Of a stretch of DNA of 64,000 bases, positions 18,644 to 27,834 are shown in pieces; the first letter of the stretch is position 1; every line of letters starts with the position of its first letter. The stretch is from CAYVXE01 sp964455375 (GTDB lineage: Bacteria > Zhuqueibacterota > Zhuqueibacteria > Oceanimicrobiales > Oceanimicrobiaceae), in the NCBI GenBank assembly GCA_964455375.1, contig CAYVXE010000003.1, positions 18,805 to 82,804 on the forward strand. Direction: 5' to 3'. The position numbers and the translations under genes are program-made. The notes under the pieces are model-generated. The model saw only the letters and a list, made by a program, of their open reading frames with translations. It was not told where the DNA came from and ran no database searches.

Positions 18644-20449
18644 TTAACGTCTTCTTTTGTAGTCGTATTTTTGTGTTCGCTTTTTTGTCTTTTGTTTTTT
18701 TGCACGTTTCAATTCGTCAACACTTCTGGTTTTATAAGGAATCATTTTTTCCTGGACGATCGAAAACAGATTAAATAAGGCGTAATATAAATTTAATCCA
18801 GAAGGAAAAGAGTTAAACATAAGCGTCAAAAAAATCGGCATAAAATAAACCATCGCCTTTTGTTTTGGATCTTTCATGGTAATTTTCTGTTGGATAAACA
18901 TGGTAACACCCATAAACACCGGTAAAATGTTGACGGTGTTTCCATACAGAGGTATTGTAAATGGTAAAACAGCAACGGTATCGGGAAGCGAGAGATCTTT
19001 TATCCACCAAATAAACGAGGCCCCTCGCAACTCGATAGTCGTCCTGAAAATGTTAAACAGGGCAATCAGAAGCGGCATCTGTAAAAGCATCGGTATACAC
19101 CCACCCAAGGGGTTGATTCCATACTCCTTATACAGTTTCATGGTCTCTTTCTGCTTTTTCTGAGCATCGTCTTTGTATTTCTCGTTCATTTCCTGCATGA
19201 GCGGTTGCAGAGACTGCATTTCCTTCATGGACTGGTAACTTTTCCGAGTTAAAGGAAACAACAAGAGTTTAATCAAAATGGAGAAAACAATAATGACCCA
19301 TCCGTAGTTTGGAATTACTTTATGCAGGAGCGTAAAGCTCCATAAAATAAATTTTGCGAAAGGACGGAAAATGGCCATCCCAAATGACATCATCTTTTCC
19401 AAACCAACATTGTACGATTTAATAATATCGTAGTCCAGCGGCCCGAGAAAGACCTGGTAGCTGTCAAGGATATCATTTGAATTTTCAAAGGGCATTTTCA
19501 GTTTGAAGGAATATTTCTCCAATGGTGTCTTTTGCCCAACATCTATTTCTTCCCCTTTAAAAGAAACCGATTGACCTTTTTTTGTTCGGGGTATGAGTGC
19601 CAGTGCGAAATATTTTGTCCGAATTGCTACCCAGTCTGTTGGATTGTCCCACTCCTTTGGATCAAACGTATCCTTTACTTTGAAGGTCTCCAAATTTCCT
19701 TGAAGCGCGTATGCGTTCGCATTTTTCATATCCATGTTAATATCTGGCTCTGTTGTTTGCAAACCCGAGGTCCAGGAAATAAAGTATGAGTAACCCCCGA
19801 CAATTTTTTTAAGGTTTTTTAGCTCGACATCAAAATCAAAGGAGTAACTGCCCGTATGAAATGTGTATGTTTTAATAATCTCCTGTTTGCCGTTCAGTTT
19901 GAGGGTAAAAATTAATTTGTCCGATTGGCCATCCCTCTTGAGTAAGACGTCCGCTTTATTCACGGTAAACAAATATGGACTCGTATCAAGCGTGTCGTGT
20001 GCCGTGGGTATTAAAACACCTAAATTGCCGATACCGTTTTCTCCAACCATTTGAACCATGGAACTGTCCCGCATGGAGTATTTTTTTAATGTCCAGGAAA
20101 TGAGTGATGCTCCTTCGGTGCTAAACACTGCCCGATAAAGGTCAGTATCAACGATAACGTTTTCACCTTTTCCTGATTGTAGAACAAAATTGTTTTCTGC
20201 AGTAGAAACAGCACTGCTCGGTGGTATTCCTTTTGCTTGTTCTTTTTTGACCTGAACGGGTTTCTCGGGAATTCCAATATCCTCTTTACTTTGTGAGGTA
20301 GCTCTTCTAGGTGTGAGCTCTGTTTCCTGACTTTGTGTTGTTTCGGGTGGAGGCGGCAGAAAATTGGTTTTATAAAAATCTGTTTGGATAAGAATTAGTA
20401 TTAAACCAATAATCACGAATGCCAGGATTGTTTTCTTGTCAAAGTCCAT
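18644..20449 (-). CDS. yidC: Membrane protein insertase YidC
   Basis: YidC inserts and folds inner-membrane proteins. The 601 residues show the Gram-negative layout: an N-terminal membrane anchor (about 9-25), a large periplasmic beta domain (about 80-350), and a C-terminal Oxa1/YidC core with five membrane helices. The core contains YGWVIIVFSILIKLLLFPLT and GGCIPMLLQMPLLIALF. The tail is very basic (KRAKKQKTKKRTQKYDYKRR), as expected for ribosome contact. It lies 36 bases downstream of yidD. Confidence 0.96.
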   Translation of the reverse strand: MDFDKKTILAFVIIGLILILIQTDFYKTNFLPPPPETTQSQETELTPRRATSQSKEDIGIPEKPVQVKKEQAKGIPPSSAVSTAENNFVLQSGKGENVIVDTDLYRAVFSTEGASLISWTLKKYSMRDSSMVQMVGENGIGNLGVLIPTAHDTLDTSPYLFTVNKADVLLKRDGQSDKLIFTLKLNGKQEIIKTYTFHTGSYSFDFDVELKNLKKIVGGYSYFISWTSGLQTTEPDINMDMKNANAYALQGNLETFKVKDTFDPKEWDNPTDWVAIRTKYFALALIPRTKKGQSVSFKGEEIDVGQKTPLEKYSFKLKMPFENSNDILDSYQVFLGPLDYDIIKSYNVGLEKMMSFGMAIFRPFAKFILWSFTLLHKVIPNYGWVIIVFSILIKLLLFPLTRKSYQSMKEMQSLQPLMQEMNEKYKDDAQKKQKETMKLYKEYGINPLGGCIPMLLQMPLLIALFNIFRTTIELRGASFIWWIKDLSLPDTVAVLPFTIPLYGNTVNILPVFMGVTMFIQQKITMKDPKQKAMVYFMPIFLTLMFNSFPSGLNLYYALFNLFSIVQEKMIPYKTRSVDELKRAKKQKTKKRTQKYDYKRRR

Positions 20450-20485
20450 GAATTTAAATATACCCTATTTATTAAATAACTAATT

Positions 20486-20695
20486 CTAGTTTAATGGATC
20501 ATACCCCCCTGGATGAAACGGATGGCACTTTGAGAGCCTCGTTAATCCCTTAACGGAACCGCGAATTAACCCATACTTTTCAATTGCCTGTAAAGTATAT
20601 TCCGAACAAGTAGGATAAAAACGGCAAGACGGTGGAAAAAACGGCGAGATCGCTTTCTGGTAAAGCCGAATGATGCCAATTCCAATACGTTTCAT
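20486..20695 (-). CDS. yidD: Membrane protein insertion efficiency factor YidD
   Basis: A 69-residue protein with the full YidD signature: IRLYQKAISPFFPPSCRFYP, TCSEYTLQAIEKYG and CHPFHPGGYDPLN, including the three conserved Cys. YidD assists YidC-dependent membrane insertion. It sits in the canonical position between rnpA and yidC, 6 bases after the rnpA stop. Confidence 0.96.
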   Translation of the reverse strand: MKRIGIGIIRLYQKAISPFFPPSCRFYPTCSEYTLQAIEKYGLIRGSVKGLTRLSKCHPFHPGGYDPLN

Positions 20696-20701
20696 AATAG
20701 G

Positions 20702-21040
20702 TTATTTCTCTAATCTGATTAATAAGTCTCCATACTCGACTTTTAATCTTTCAAAGGTAACTTGATTAAAACCCTTCCTGGCCATAAGAAGAATCATTTT
20801 ATTTTCAGGCAGACGATTGTTATCTCTTCTGAATAACTCCCGAAGTCTCCTTTTTGCTCTGTTTCGCTTAACTGCACCAGATATTTTTTTTGAAACGGCA
20901 AATCCAACCTTTTTTTCTTCAGCATCTAATGCAATTAATAAAATATGGTTTGAATGGTATCGTTTTCCGTGAGTAAACATCTTGCTAAAGAGTAACGGAC
21001 TTTTAATGATCAGCCGCTTTGATAAACGGTGTTTTTTCAC
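20702..21040 (-). CDS. rnpA: Ribonuclease P protein component
   Basis: The protein subunit of RNase P helps the catalytic RNA cleave tRNA 5' leaders. The 112 residues are basic and show the family core VGFAVSKKISGAVKRNRAKR followed by RRLRELFRR. It lies 17 bases downstream of rpmH in the universal rpmH-rnpA order. Confidence 0.96.
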   Translation of the reverse strand: MKKHRLSKRLIIKSPLLFSKMFTHGKRYHSNHILLIALDAEEKKVGFAVSKKISGAVKRNRAKRRLRELFRRDNNRLPENKMILLMARKGFNQVTFERLKVEYGDLLIRLEK

Positions 21041-21057
21041 AAAATTGCTTTGGTGGG

Positions 21058-21201
21058 TTACCTGTCACTTACTGTTAAACTTTTTCTTCCTTTAGCCCTC
21101 CGGGAACTCAAAACAGCACGTCCGGACTTAGTTTTCATTCTTGCCCTGAAACCGTGTTTGTTCACTTTCTTTCTATTGCTTGGCTGAAATGTTCTTTTCA
21201 T
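21058..21201 (-). CDS. rpmH: 50S ribosomal protein L34
   Basis: A 47-codon reading frame, MKRTFQPSNRKKVNKHGFRA at its start, with the L34 core GFRARMKTKSGRAVLSSRR. It is a basic peptide of the large ribosomal subunit. The ATG at 21201-21199 is preceded by AAAAGG. Another ATG 5 bases upstream is out of frame. It heads the minus-strand operon divergent from dnaA and is short enough to be missed by length-filtered gene finding. Confidence 0.97.
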   Translation of the reverse strand: MKRTFQPSNRKKVNKHGFRARMKTKSGRAVLSSRRAKGRKSLTVSDR

Positions 21202-21657
21202 GGCATGCCTTTTAATTTATATATCCTAAATTCACTTATATTCAAAAAAAACTGTAAAACATATTAATTATCCTGGTAAAAGTCAAGTTATTTCTCAATA
21301 CCATATTCATCATTTATTCAAAATATTTTACCTTGACATTAAACGTGTTATTCTTAAATTTCCAACATCCCCCCTAACCGAAATCTGTATTTAAAAAATG
21401 TGGATAATGTATTAATTTTTACTTTTAAAATAGAAATAACCTGTGTATAAAATAAGTCTTTTACATTCATTATCGTTCAATAGGCATACAAATAGCTTGT
21501 ATCTTTTCTGTTTTTATTTATTTTACTCTTTGCTTTTGTTTTGTGGATAACTTGTGAGTAAGTTTCGTATGTTTGTCAATTTTTTAAAAAAATGGGTTTT
21601 TTCTGTTAATACTTTATTTTCAGTTAAACTTTTAACATAAATATAGGTTTTTAAATT
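21202..21657. other. rpmH-dnaA divergent intergenic region with DnaA boxes (left part of oriC region)
   Basis: This 456-base, very AT-rich gap separates divergent rpmH and dnaA. It holds two perfect DnaA boxes in reverse orientation (TGTGGATAA at 21399-21407 and 21542-21550) and one single-mismatch box (TGTGTATAA at 21442-21450). It should also contain the promoters of both operons. The boxes near dnaA probably serve dnaA autoregulation and may form the left half of a bipartite origin. Confidence 0.8.
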
Positions 21658-23007
21658 ATGTCTGATCCGTGTGTTTCAACTTGGAATGACTGTTTATCTA
21701 TTATTAAGGACAGTATTAATCCACAGAGTTACACAACTTGGTTTAAACCGATAACACCGCTAAATCTAAGAGACGAAAAATTGACCGTCGAAGTTCCAAG
21801 TCAGTTCTTTTATGAATGGCTGGAAGGTCATTATAGTAATTTAATTAACAAGGCATTGCTTCAGGTTCTTGGTGATAGTGCAGAACTCACGTATTCCATC
21901 TCTGAAAAAAATAATGGTGCTTTTTACGATGTCCCATCAATTGATAGAAAAAAAACCAACAATAAATATCAAATTAACAGCAATTTAATGGACCGGTATA
22001 TTTTTGATACATTTGTTGAGGGTTCAAATAATCAGTTTGCACGTGCAGCGGCCATGGCGGTTGCTGAATCACCCGGGAAAACAACCTTCAATCCATTGGT
22101 TCTATACGGTGGCGTTGGTCTCGGAAAAACACATCTTATTCATGCAATTGGTCATTATGCCCTTTCCAATAAGACCGCCAGTAATGTTTTATATGTGGAC
22201 AGTGAAAAATTTACCATTGAATTTATTAATTCCATTCAGAATAATAAGACCACCCAATTCAGTTCCATTTACAGAAATGTGGATTTGCTCTTAGTAGATG
22301 ACATCCAATTCTTCAATAATAAAGAAAGAACACAAGAAGAATTTTTTCATACATTTAATGCTCTATACAATGCCGGTAAACAAATTGTTCTATCCTCAGA
22401 CCGTCCACCAAAAGAGTTAGATGGCGTGGAAGATAGGTTAATTTCACGATTTCAGTGGGGACTCGTTGCGGATATTCAACCCCCTGATTTTGAAACTCGA
22501 ATCGCTATTCTTCAGCAAAAAGCAGATCAGACAGGTGTGGATATGCCTGGTGAAATAATTGAATTCATCGCAGCAAATGTGACATCTAACATTCGGGAGA
22601 TGGAAGGGGCTCTTATTCGCTTGCTGGCATTTTCCTCCTTAAATGGAAAGGACTGTACGCTTTCAGACGCAAAAGATGTGCTTAAAAACCTGAGTTTGCG
22701 TAAAAAGAAAAAAATACTCATTGAGGAAATACAAAGAACAATCTCTGATCACTTTGATATCGAAGATGATCTTCTTAGAGCAAAAACCAGAAAAAAAGAA
22801 ATTGTCTACATTAGGCAAGTTGCCATGTATCTCTGTAAAATTCTAACCAAACATTCTCTAAAAACCATCGGGTTGCATTTTGGAGGTCGGGATCATAGCA
22901 CGGTTATTCATGCAATACAAATTATCGAAAAACTAGTCAAAAACGATGAGAAAACCAACGATGAAATAAGTGAGTTAAGAAAGAAAATTGAACTGGCATG
23001 TATGTAA
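21658..23007 (+). CDS. dnaA: Chromosomal replication initiator protein DnaA
   Basis: DnaA binds 9-mer boxes and opens the origin. The 449 residues comprise domain I (about 1-80), a short linker, the AAA+ domain with Walker A GGVGLGKTHL (151-160) and Walker B LLLVDDIQF (about 210-218), and the DNA-binding domain with the signature GGRDHSTVIHAI near the C-terminus. DnaA boxes lie on both sides of the gene, suggesting autoregulation. Length is typical. Confidence 0.98.
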   Translation: MSDPCVSTWNDCLSIIKDSINPQSYTTWFKPITPLNLRDEKLTVEVPSQFFYEWLEGHYSNLINKALLQVLGDSAELTYSISEKNNGAFYDVPSIDRKKTNNKYQINSNLMDRYIFDTFVEGSNNQFARAAAMAVAESPGKTTFNPLVLYGGVGLGKTHLIHAIGHYALSNKTASNVLYVDSEKFTIEFINSIQNNKTTQFSSIYRNVDLLLVDDIQFFNNKERTQEEFFHTFNALYNAGKQIVLSSDRPPKELDGVEDRLISRFQWGLVADIQPPDFETRIAILQQKADQTGVDMPGEIIEFIAANVTSNIREMEGALIRLLAFSSLNGKDCTLSDAKDVLKNLSLRKKKKILIEEIQRTISDHFDIEDDLLRAKTRKKEIVYIRQVAMYLCKILTKHSLKTIGLHFGGRDHSTVIHAIQIIEKLVKNDEKTNDEISELRKKIELACM

Positions 23008-23309
23008 TCCAGTTATTCACATTCCGCTGTGGATAACATGTTATTTTAACTTTATAATTTGTGGATAATAAAAGAAGGATTAAGTACCCACTACTTTATA
23101 CACAACAAAGGATATATAATTAACAGTTCATCAACATAATTAAAAATGACTTTTCTAAAAATGAACGCCAAAAAATCAATTAGATGCGATACTTATTACG
23201 AAAGTTATCCACTTATCCACAGTCTCTACTACTACTAGTATTTAAAATTATTCTTGAATAATAGCTATTTATTTTATATCTTTTTAAATTATAAAAATTC
23301 GAGGTTTTT
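23008..23309. other. oriC: DnaA boxes, DnaA-trios and AT-rich unwinding region between dnaA and dnaN
   Basis: This 302-base gap holds perfect DnaA boxes at 23028-23036, 23060-23068 and 23213-23221, and near-perfect ones at 23013-23021 (TTATTCACA), 23096-23104 (TTATACACA) and 23205-23213. The tandem pair at 23205-23221 is followed after 4 bases by CTACTACTACTAGTA (23226-23240), repeats matching the DnaA-trio (3'-GAT-5' on the other strand). A nearly pure A/T stretch then runs to dnaN. This matches the basal origin unwinding module described in Bacillus subtilis, so strand opening most likely starts near 23241. Confidence 0.88.
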
Positions 23310-24428
23310 ATGAAATTTAAAGTAAATAAAAAAGTTTTTTTCCAGGCAATTCAAAATATAATTGGTGTGGTGCCGGTCAAAACCACAATCCCTATTTTAG
23401 GAAATATTTTGCTTGACTTGAAAGGTAACGCACTTATGCTTACCGGCACTGATTTAGAAGTTTCGATTTCGACTGAAATAGATGTTCTGGGTGAAAAAGA
23501 TGGAGCCGTGGCGATACCTGCTAAAATTTTGTTTGAAATAGTTAGGGAACTACCGGACATTCCATTGGAAGTTTCCTGTGACGAAGAGTTTAAAATTACG
23601 CTCAACACAGAAAAGGGTTATTATAAACTATCCGGTGAAACCAAAGATGATTTTCCAAAAATATCTGTTGAAGAAACAAAGGGTTCTTTCACCATCGAGA
23701 CGGAACGTTTTCAAAGAATGATAAATAATACCATTTTTGCTGTATCAACGGATGAATTGCGAACAACATTGATGGGAGTGTTTTTGAAAGTGATGGAGAA
23801 TGAACTTAGATTAGTTTCCACTGATGGTCACCGCCTCGTAAAAATTGTCGATAATAACTTTCCTGCGGACGGGTTAGATAGTGAGACGATAATCCCAACC
23901 AAAGCTTTGAATTTACTGGTAAAAAATTTGCAGAATGTCCAGAAAATAAAAATTAACCTCAGTGATGATCATATAGTCTTTGAGTTGGGTAACACAACTA
24001 TTTTCAGTAAAAGCATTGAGGGACAGTTTCCGAATTATGAACGCGTTATTCCCAGCGATAATGACAAAAGTTTGGTTGTGAACAGGGAACTTTTAAGTTC
24101 GTCCGTGAAACGAGTTGCTATTTTTTCAAATTCAATTACTCACCAAATTAGACTTTCTATTTCACAAAGAAGCATGCTGATCAAATCAGAGGACATTGAA
24201 TTTGGCGGTGAGGCTCAGGAAAGCATCGATATTGATTACAGAGATGAATCATTAGATGTTGGTTATAATGCAAACTATCTTCTTGATATTTTAAGACATC
24301 TGGATACAGACGAAGTTGAAATTAAAGTTAAAGATTCGGTTAGCGCTGGAATCATTTATCCATCTCAGCAAAAAGAAAACGAAGAGATGCTTATGCTTCT
24401 AATGCCCATACGACTCAACGAAGATTAA
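23310..24428 (+). CDS. dnaN: DNA polymerase III beta sliding clamp
   Basis: The beta clamp is a ring-shaped dimer that tethers the replicative polymerase to DNA. The 372 residues carry three clamp repeats, with PVKTTIPILGNILLDL, LRTTLMGVFLKV, STDGHRLVKI and the C-terminal LLMPIRL typical of the family. It follows the origin, and recF starts 15 bases after it, as in many bacteria. Confidence 0.98.
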   Translation: MKFKVNKKVFFQAIQNIIGVVPVKTTIPILGNILLDLKGNALMLTGTDLEVSISTEIDVLGEKDGAVAIPAKILFEIVRELPDIPLEVSCDEEFKITLNTEKGYYKLSGETKDDFPKISVEETKGSFTIETERFQRMINNTIFAVSTDELRTTLMGVFLKVMENELRLVSTDGHRLVKIVDNNFPADGLDSETIIPTKALNLLVKNLQNVQKIKINLSDDHIVFELGNTTIFSKSIEGQFPNYERVIPSDNDKSLVVNRELLSSSVKRVAIFSNSITHQIRLSISQRSMLIKSEDIEFGGEAQESIDIDYRDESLDVGYNANYLLDILRHLDTDEVEIKVKDSVSAGIIYPSQQKENEEMLMLLMPIRLNED

Positions 24429-24443
24429 GATAAATGTTTTTGT

Positions 24444-25574
24444 ATGGTACTTAAAAGATTGAGGTTAACTAATTTTCGGAACTATACGAAAGCAGACGTT
24501 GCATTTTCATCAAGTATGAACATAATTTATGGGTTAAACGCGCAGGGAAAAACGAATTTTTTAGAAGCCATATATTTGCTCTGCTTAGGCAGGAGTTTTA
24601 GATTAGCCAGGAACCAGGATTTGATAAAAGGAGAAGAAGATTTTTTTCTCTTAGAAGGGGAGTTTATTTTAGATAACGGAATAGATAAAAAAGTCGTATT
24701 AAACTATATCAGGGATCGACGAAAAGAAATTAGCGTTAATCGAAAAAAAATAAGAGGTCATTCCGAAATTTTCGGTCATTTTCCGGTTGTCGTAATGGCT
24801 CCTGACGAATTTAAAATTACGTCCGGTGGTCCAGCAGAGCGACGACGTTTTTTAGATATTCTTTTATCCCAAGTCAGTTTATCTTACCTGGTCAATCTAC
24901 AGGAATATTCCCGTACTTTAAAACAAAGAAATAAAATTTTACAGTGTCTTCGGGATGGAAAAAACGTTTCTTCTTCGGCTATGGAACCATGGTCGGATAA
25001 ATTAGTAGACGTGGGGAGTAAGATAATCGTTAGCCGCAGAAAATTCATAGAGGACTTTTCATCTCTTCTTACGGATATTTATCAGAATTTTTCACGGACA
25101 AAAGATAAGTTGACCGTTCATCTGCAATCGAAAATTAGTTTTTCCGATGGCGAAAAACTGAAACGTAATTTTGAAGTGGAACTTTTGAAAAATAAGGAAA
25201 GGGAAAAAATATTTGGGTCTACCCTTGTTGGCCCGCATAGAGATGATGTTATTTTTCAAATTAACGGCATGGATTTGCGGAGATTTGGTTCGCGTGGTGA
25301 GCATAAATCGGTATTAATATCGATAAAAATTGCAGAGTTTCACTATATTCAGGAGAGGCGAAAAGAAGTGCCTCTCTTACTTTTAGATGATTGTTATTCG
25401 GAATTAGATGAGTTCAGAGAAGAACAGGTTTTTGATTCTTTACAAAATCTGGGTCAAATCTGTTTAACAACTCCTAAAGTTGATTCCGCACCGGATAATG
25501 AATTTTTGAAAAAATTATTTAAAAATCATAGCCAGATCTATATTGAGGGAGGCAACGTTGTCTGCCAGAATTAA
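24444..25574 (+). CDS. recF: DNA replication and repair protein RecF
   Basis: RecF is an SMC-like ATPase that helps load RecA at single-strand gaps with RecO and RecR. The 376 residues show Walker A GLNAQGKTNFLEA (30-42), the signature region GPHRDD and GEHKSVLISIKIAEF, and Walker B PLLLLDDCYSELDE. The last bases overlap the start of the DUF721 gene. Confidence 0.96.
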   Translation: MVLKRLRLTNFRNYTKADVAFSSSMNIIYGLNAQGKTNFLEAIYLLCLGRSFRLARNQDLIKGEEDFFLLEGEFILDNGIDKKVVLNYIRDRRKEISVNRKKIRGHSEIFGHFPVVVMAPDEFKITSGGPAERRRFLDILLSQVSLSYLVNLQEYSRTLKQRNKILQCLRDGKNVSSSAMEPWSDKLVDVGSKIIVSRRKFIEDFSSLLTDIYQNFSRTKDKLTVHLQSKISFSDGEKLKRNFEVELLKNKEREKIFGSTLVGPHRDDVIFQINGMDLRRFGSRGEHKSVLISIKIAEFHYIQERRKEVPLLLLDDCYSELDEFREEQVFDSLQNLGQICLTTPKVDSAPDNEFLKKLFKNHSQIYIEGGNVVCQN

Positions 25575-25854
25575 AACAGTAGAATCCATCGGTGAGTCTC
25601 TTACAAAGATGCTGAAGAAGATTGGCATTGATCAGAAAGTGCGTGAATATGATGTGATTTATCACTGGCCGGAAATTGTTGGTGAACAGGTGGCTTCGGT
25701 AACCAAAGCGCTTCGGATCGTCGATGGCGTCCTTTATGTGAAAGTTAAAAACAGCACATGGCGGAATGAATTAACATTTCTAAAAAATGAGATTTTAACA
25801 AAAATATCAGAGCAGAATGAGTGCGCCTCGGTTTTTGATATAAGGCTCATATAA
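25558..25854 (+). CDS. dciA: DUF721 / DciA-family replicative helicase-associated protein
   Basis: A small (about 98-residue) DUF721 protein: the KH-like core has HWPEIVGEQVASVTKALRI, LYVKVKNSTWRNEL and LTFLKNEILTKI. DciA proteins interact with replicative helicase DnaB in bacteria lacking DnaC/DnaI, probably as loaders. I prefer the TTG at 25558 because GGGAGG lies at 25547-25552, 5 bases upstream. A further in-frame TTG at 25543 would place this ribosome-binding site inside the gene. It overlaps the recF end by 17 bases. Confidence 0.85.
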   Translation: MSARIKTVESIGESLTKMLKKIGIDQKVREYDVIYHWPEIVGEQVASVTKALRIVDGVLYVKVKNSTWRNELTFLKNEILTKISEQNECASVFDIRLI

Positions 25855-25876
25855 TTTTATTTAAGGTACCCGGTTT

Positions 25877-27814
25877 ATGGTGAATGACAAAAAGGAAAAT
25901 AAAGCAAACGGAAACGGAAACGGAAATTACGACGCGTCACAAATTCAGGTTTTAAAAGGTCTTGAAGCGGTTCGAAAGCGGCCAGCAATGTATATTGGTG
26001 ATTTGAGTGTTCGCGGTCTCAATCATTTAATTTATGAAGTTGTAGATAATAGCATCGATGAAGTATTAGCCGGTTATTGCTCAAGGATAACGATTATTTT
26101 AAACAAGGACGGAAGCGTTACCGTTATGGATGACGGCCGTGGCATCCCGGTGGATTTACACCCCACAGAAAAACGCCCGGCTTTGGAAGTTGTGATGACG
26201 GTGTTACATGCGGGAGGGAAATTTGATAAAAACACCTACAAGGTTTCCGGCGGTCTGCATGGGGTCGGTGTTTCTGTGGTTAATGCATTGTCGGAATGGT
26301 GTGAAGTTGAAGTCTACAGAGACGGCAACGTTTATTTTCAAAGATATCAAAAAGGCATTCCTGATGCAGACTTAAAGATTATCGGAAAGACCAAAAAAAC
26401 CGGAACAAAAACAACATTTATGCCGGATTCCAGTATTTTCAAAAGCGTAAAGTTTAGTTATGATATCGTGTCGGATAGAATGCGTGAACTGGCTTTTCTG
26501 AATAAAAACCTTGAAATTCATTTAAAAGATGAAAACACAGAAAAAGAAGTGCAGTATTTATATGAAGGCGGCCTCATTTCTTTTATCGAGTATTTAAATC
26601 TCAGCAAAGAGCCTCTGTATAAAAAACCCATCTACATTACCGCAGAAAAAGATGACGTCAACATAGAAATAGCCTTGCAGCATAATGATTCTTATGTGGA
26701 AAATATTTATACGTACGTCAATAATATTCATACAATTGAAGGTGGCTCGCATCTGGTTGGGTTTAAAGCGGCGCTCACCAGAACTCTTAACAGTTACGCC
26801 CAGAAGAACAACCTTTTAAAAAAGGAGAACATCACTCTTTCTGGTGATGATGTGCGTGAAGGCCTGACCGCGGTGATTAGCGCCAAAGTCATGGAACCTC
26901 AATTCGAAGGTCAAACAAAGACCAAACTTGGCAACAGTGAAGTTAAAGGAATTACCGAGTCCATTGTAGGCGATGGATTGGGGTCTTTCCTTGAAGAGAA
27001 CCCGAGTGTGGGCAAACGAATTATTGAAAAAGCTCTCACTGCAGCCCGTTCTCGTGAGGCGGCACGGAAAGCGAGAGAACTCACACGGCGAAAAAGCGCA
27101 CTCGAAGGAGGAGCCCTTCCGGGAAAGCTCGCTGATTGCTCAATCCAGGATCCGTCGAAGTGCGAGCTTTACCTCGTGGAAGGAGATTCTGCCGGCGGTT
27201 CTGCAAAACAGGGTCGTGACCGGCGATTTCAGGCAATTCTGCCCCTGAAAGGTAAAATTCTCAATGTGGAAAAATCACGTTTAGATAAAATAGTCTCTAA
27301 TGAGGAAATTCGTACCATCGTTTCTGCTTTGGGAACGGGTATTGGCGGAGAGGATTTTGATGACTCAAGACTACGCTACCATAAAATAATAATTATGACG
27401 GATGCCGATGTGGACGGGTCACACATTCGTACCCTTTTACTGACGTTTTTCTTTCGCTATATGAAACCGTTGGTGGAAAAAGGGTATGTCTACATAGCAC
27501 AACCACCACTGTACAGAGTTCATAAAGGAAAAGAAGATCATTATGTTTATGATGAAGAAGAGCGGAATAAAATTTTGAACCGAATGGGAAACAATGGTGT
27601 TACCGTACAGCGCTATAAAGGTTTGGGAGAGATGAACCCGGAACAACTTTGGAACACGACCATGGACCCGGAACATCGAACCACGTTGCAGGTAACCATC
27701 GAAGAAGCCTTTGAAGCCGATCACATCTTTTCCGTTTTAATGGGGGGGAATGTGGAACTGCGGCGAAAATTTATTGAAGAGAATGCGCATTATGTCAAGA
27801 ATCTGGATATCTAA
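25877..27814 (+). CDS. gyrB: DNA gyrase subunit B
   Basis: GyrB is the ATPase subunit of gyrase, which introduces negative supercoils. The 645 residues show the GHKL ATPase motifs (EVVDNSIDEVLAG, DDGRGIPVDLHP, GGLHGVGVSVVNALS), the TOPRIM segment LVEGDSAGGSAKQGRDRRFQ, IIMTDADVDGSHIRTLLLTF and the C-terminal QRYKGLGEMNPEQLW. A linker rich in Asn/Gly (GNGNGN) sits at the N-terminus. gyrA follows after 20 bases. Confidence 0.97.
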   Translation: MVNDKKENKANGNGNGNYDASQIQVLKGLEAVRKRPAMYIGDLSVRGLNHLIYEVVDNSIDEVLAGYCSRITIILNKDGSVTVMDDGRGIPVDLHPTEKRPALEVVMTVLHAGGKFDKNTYKVSGGLHGVGVSVVNALSEWCEVEVYRDGNVYFQRYQKGIPDADLKIIGKTKKTGTKTTFMPDSSIFKSVKFSYDIVSDRMRELAFLNKNLEIHLKDENTEKEVQYLYEGGLISFIEYLNLSKEPLYKKPIYITAEKDDVNIEIALQHNDSYVENIYTYVNNIHTIEGGSHLVGFKAALTRTLNSYAQKNNLLKKENITLSGDDVREGLTAVISAKVMEPQFEGQTKTKLGNSEVKGITESIVGDGLGSFLEENPSVGKRIIEKALTAARSREAARKARELTRRKSALEGGALPGKLADCSIQDPSKCELYLVEGDSAGGSAKQGRDRRFQAILPLKGKILNVEKSRLDKIVSNEEIRTIVSALGTGIGGEDFDDSRLRYHKIIIMTDADVDGSHIRTLLLTFFFRYMKPLVEKGYVYIAQPPLYRVHKGKEDHYVYDEEERNKILNRMGNNGVTVQRYKGLGEMNPEQLWNTTMDPEHRTTLQVTIEEAFEADHIFSVLMGGNVELRRKFIEENAHYVKNLDI

Positions 27815-27834
27815 ATTAGTGGAGCAATGACAGC

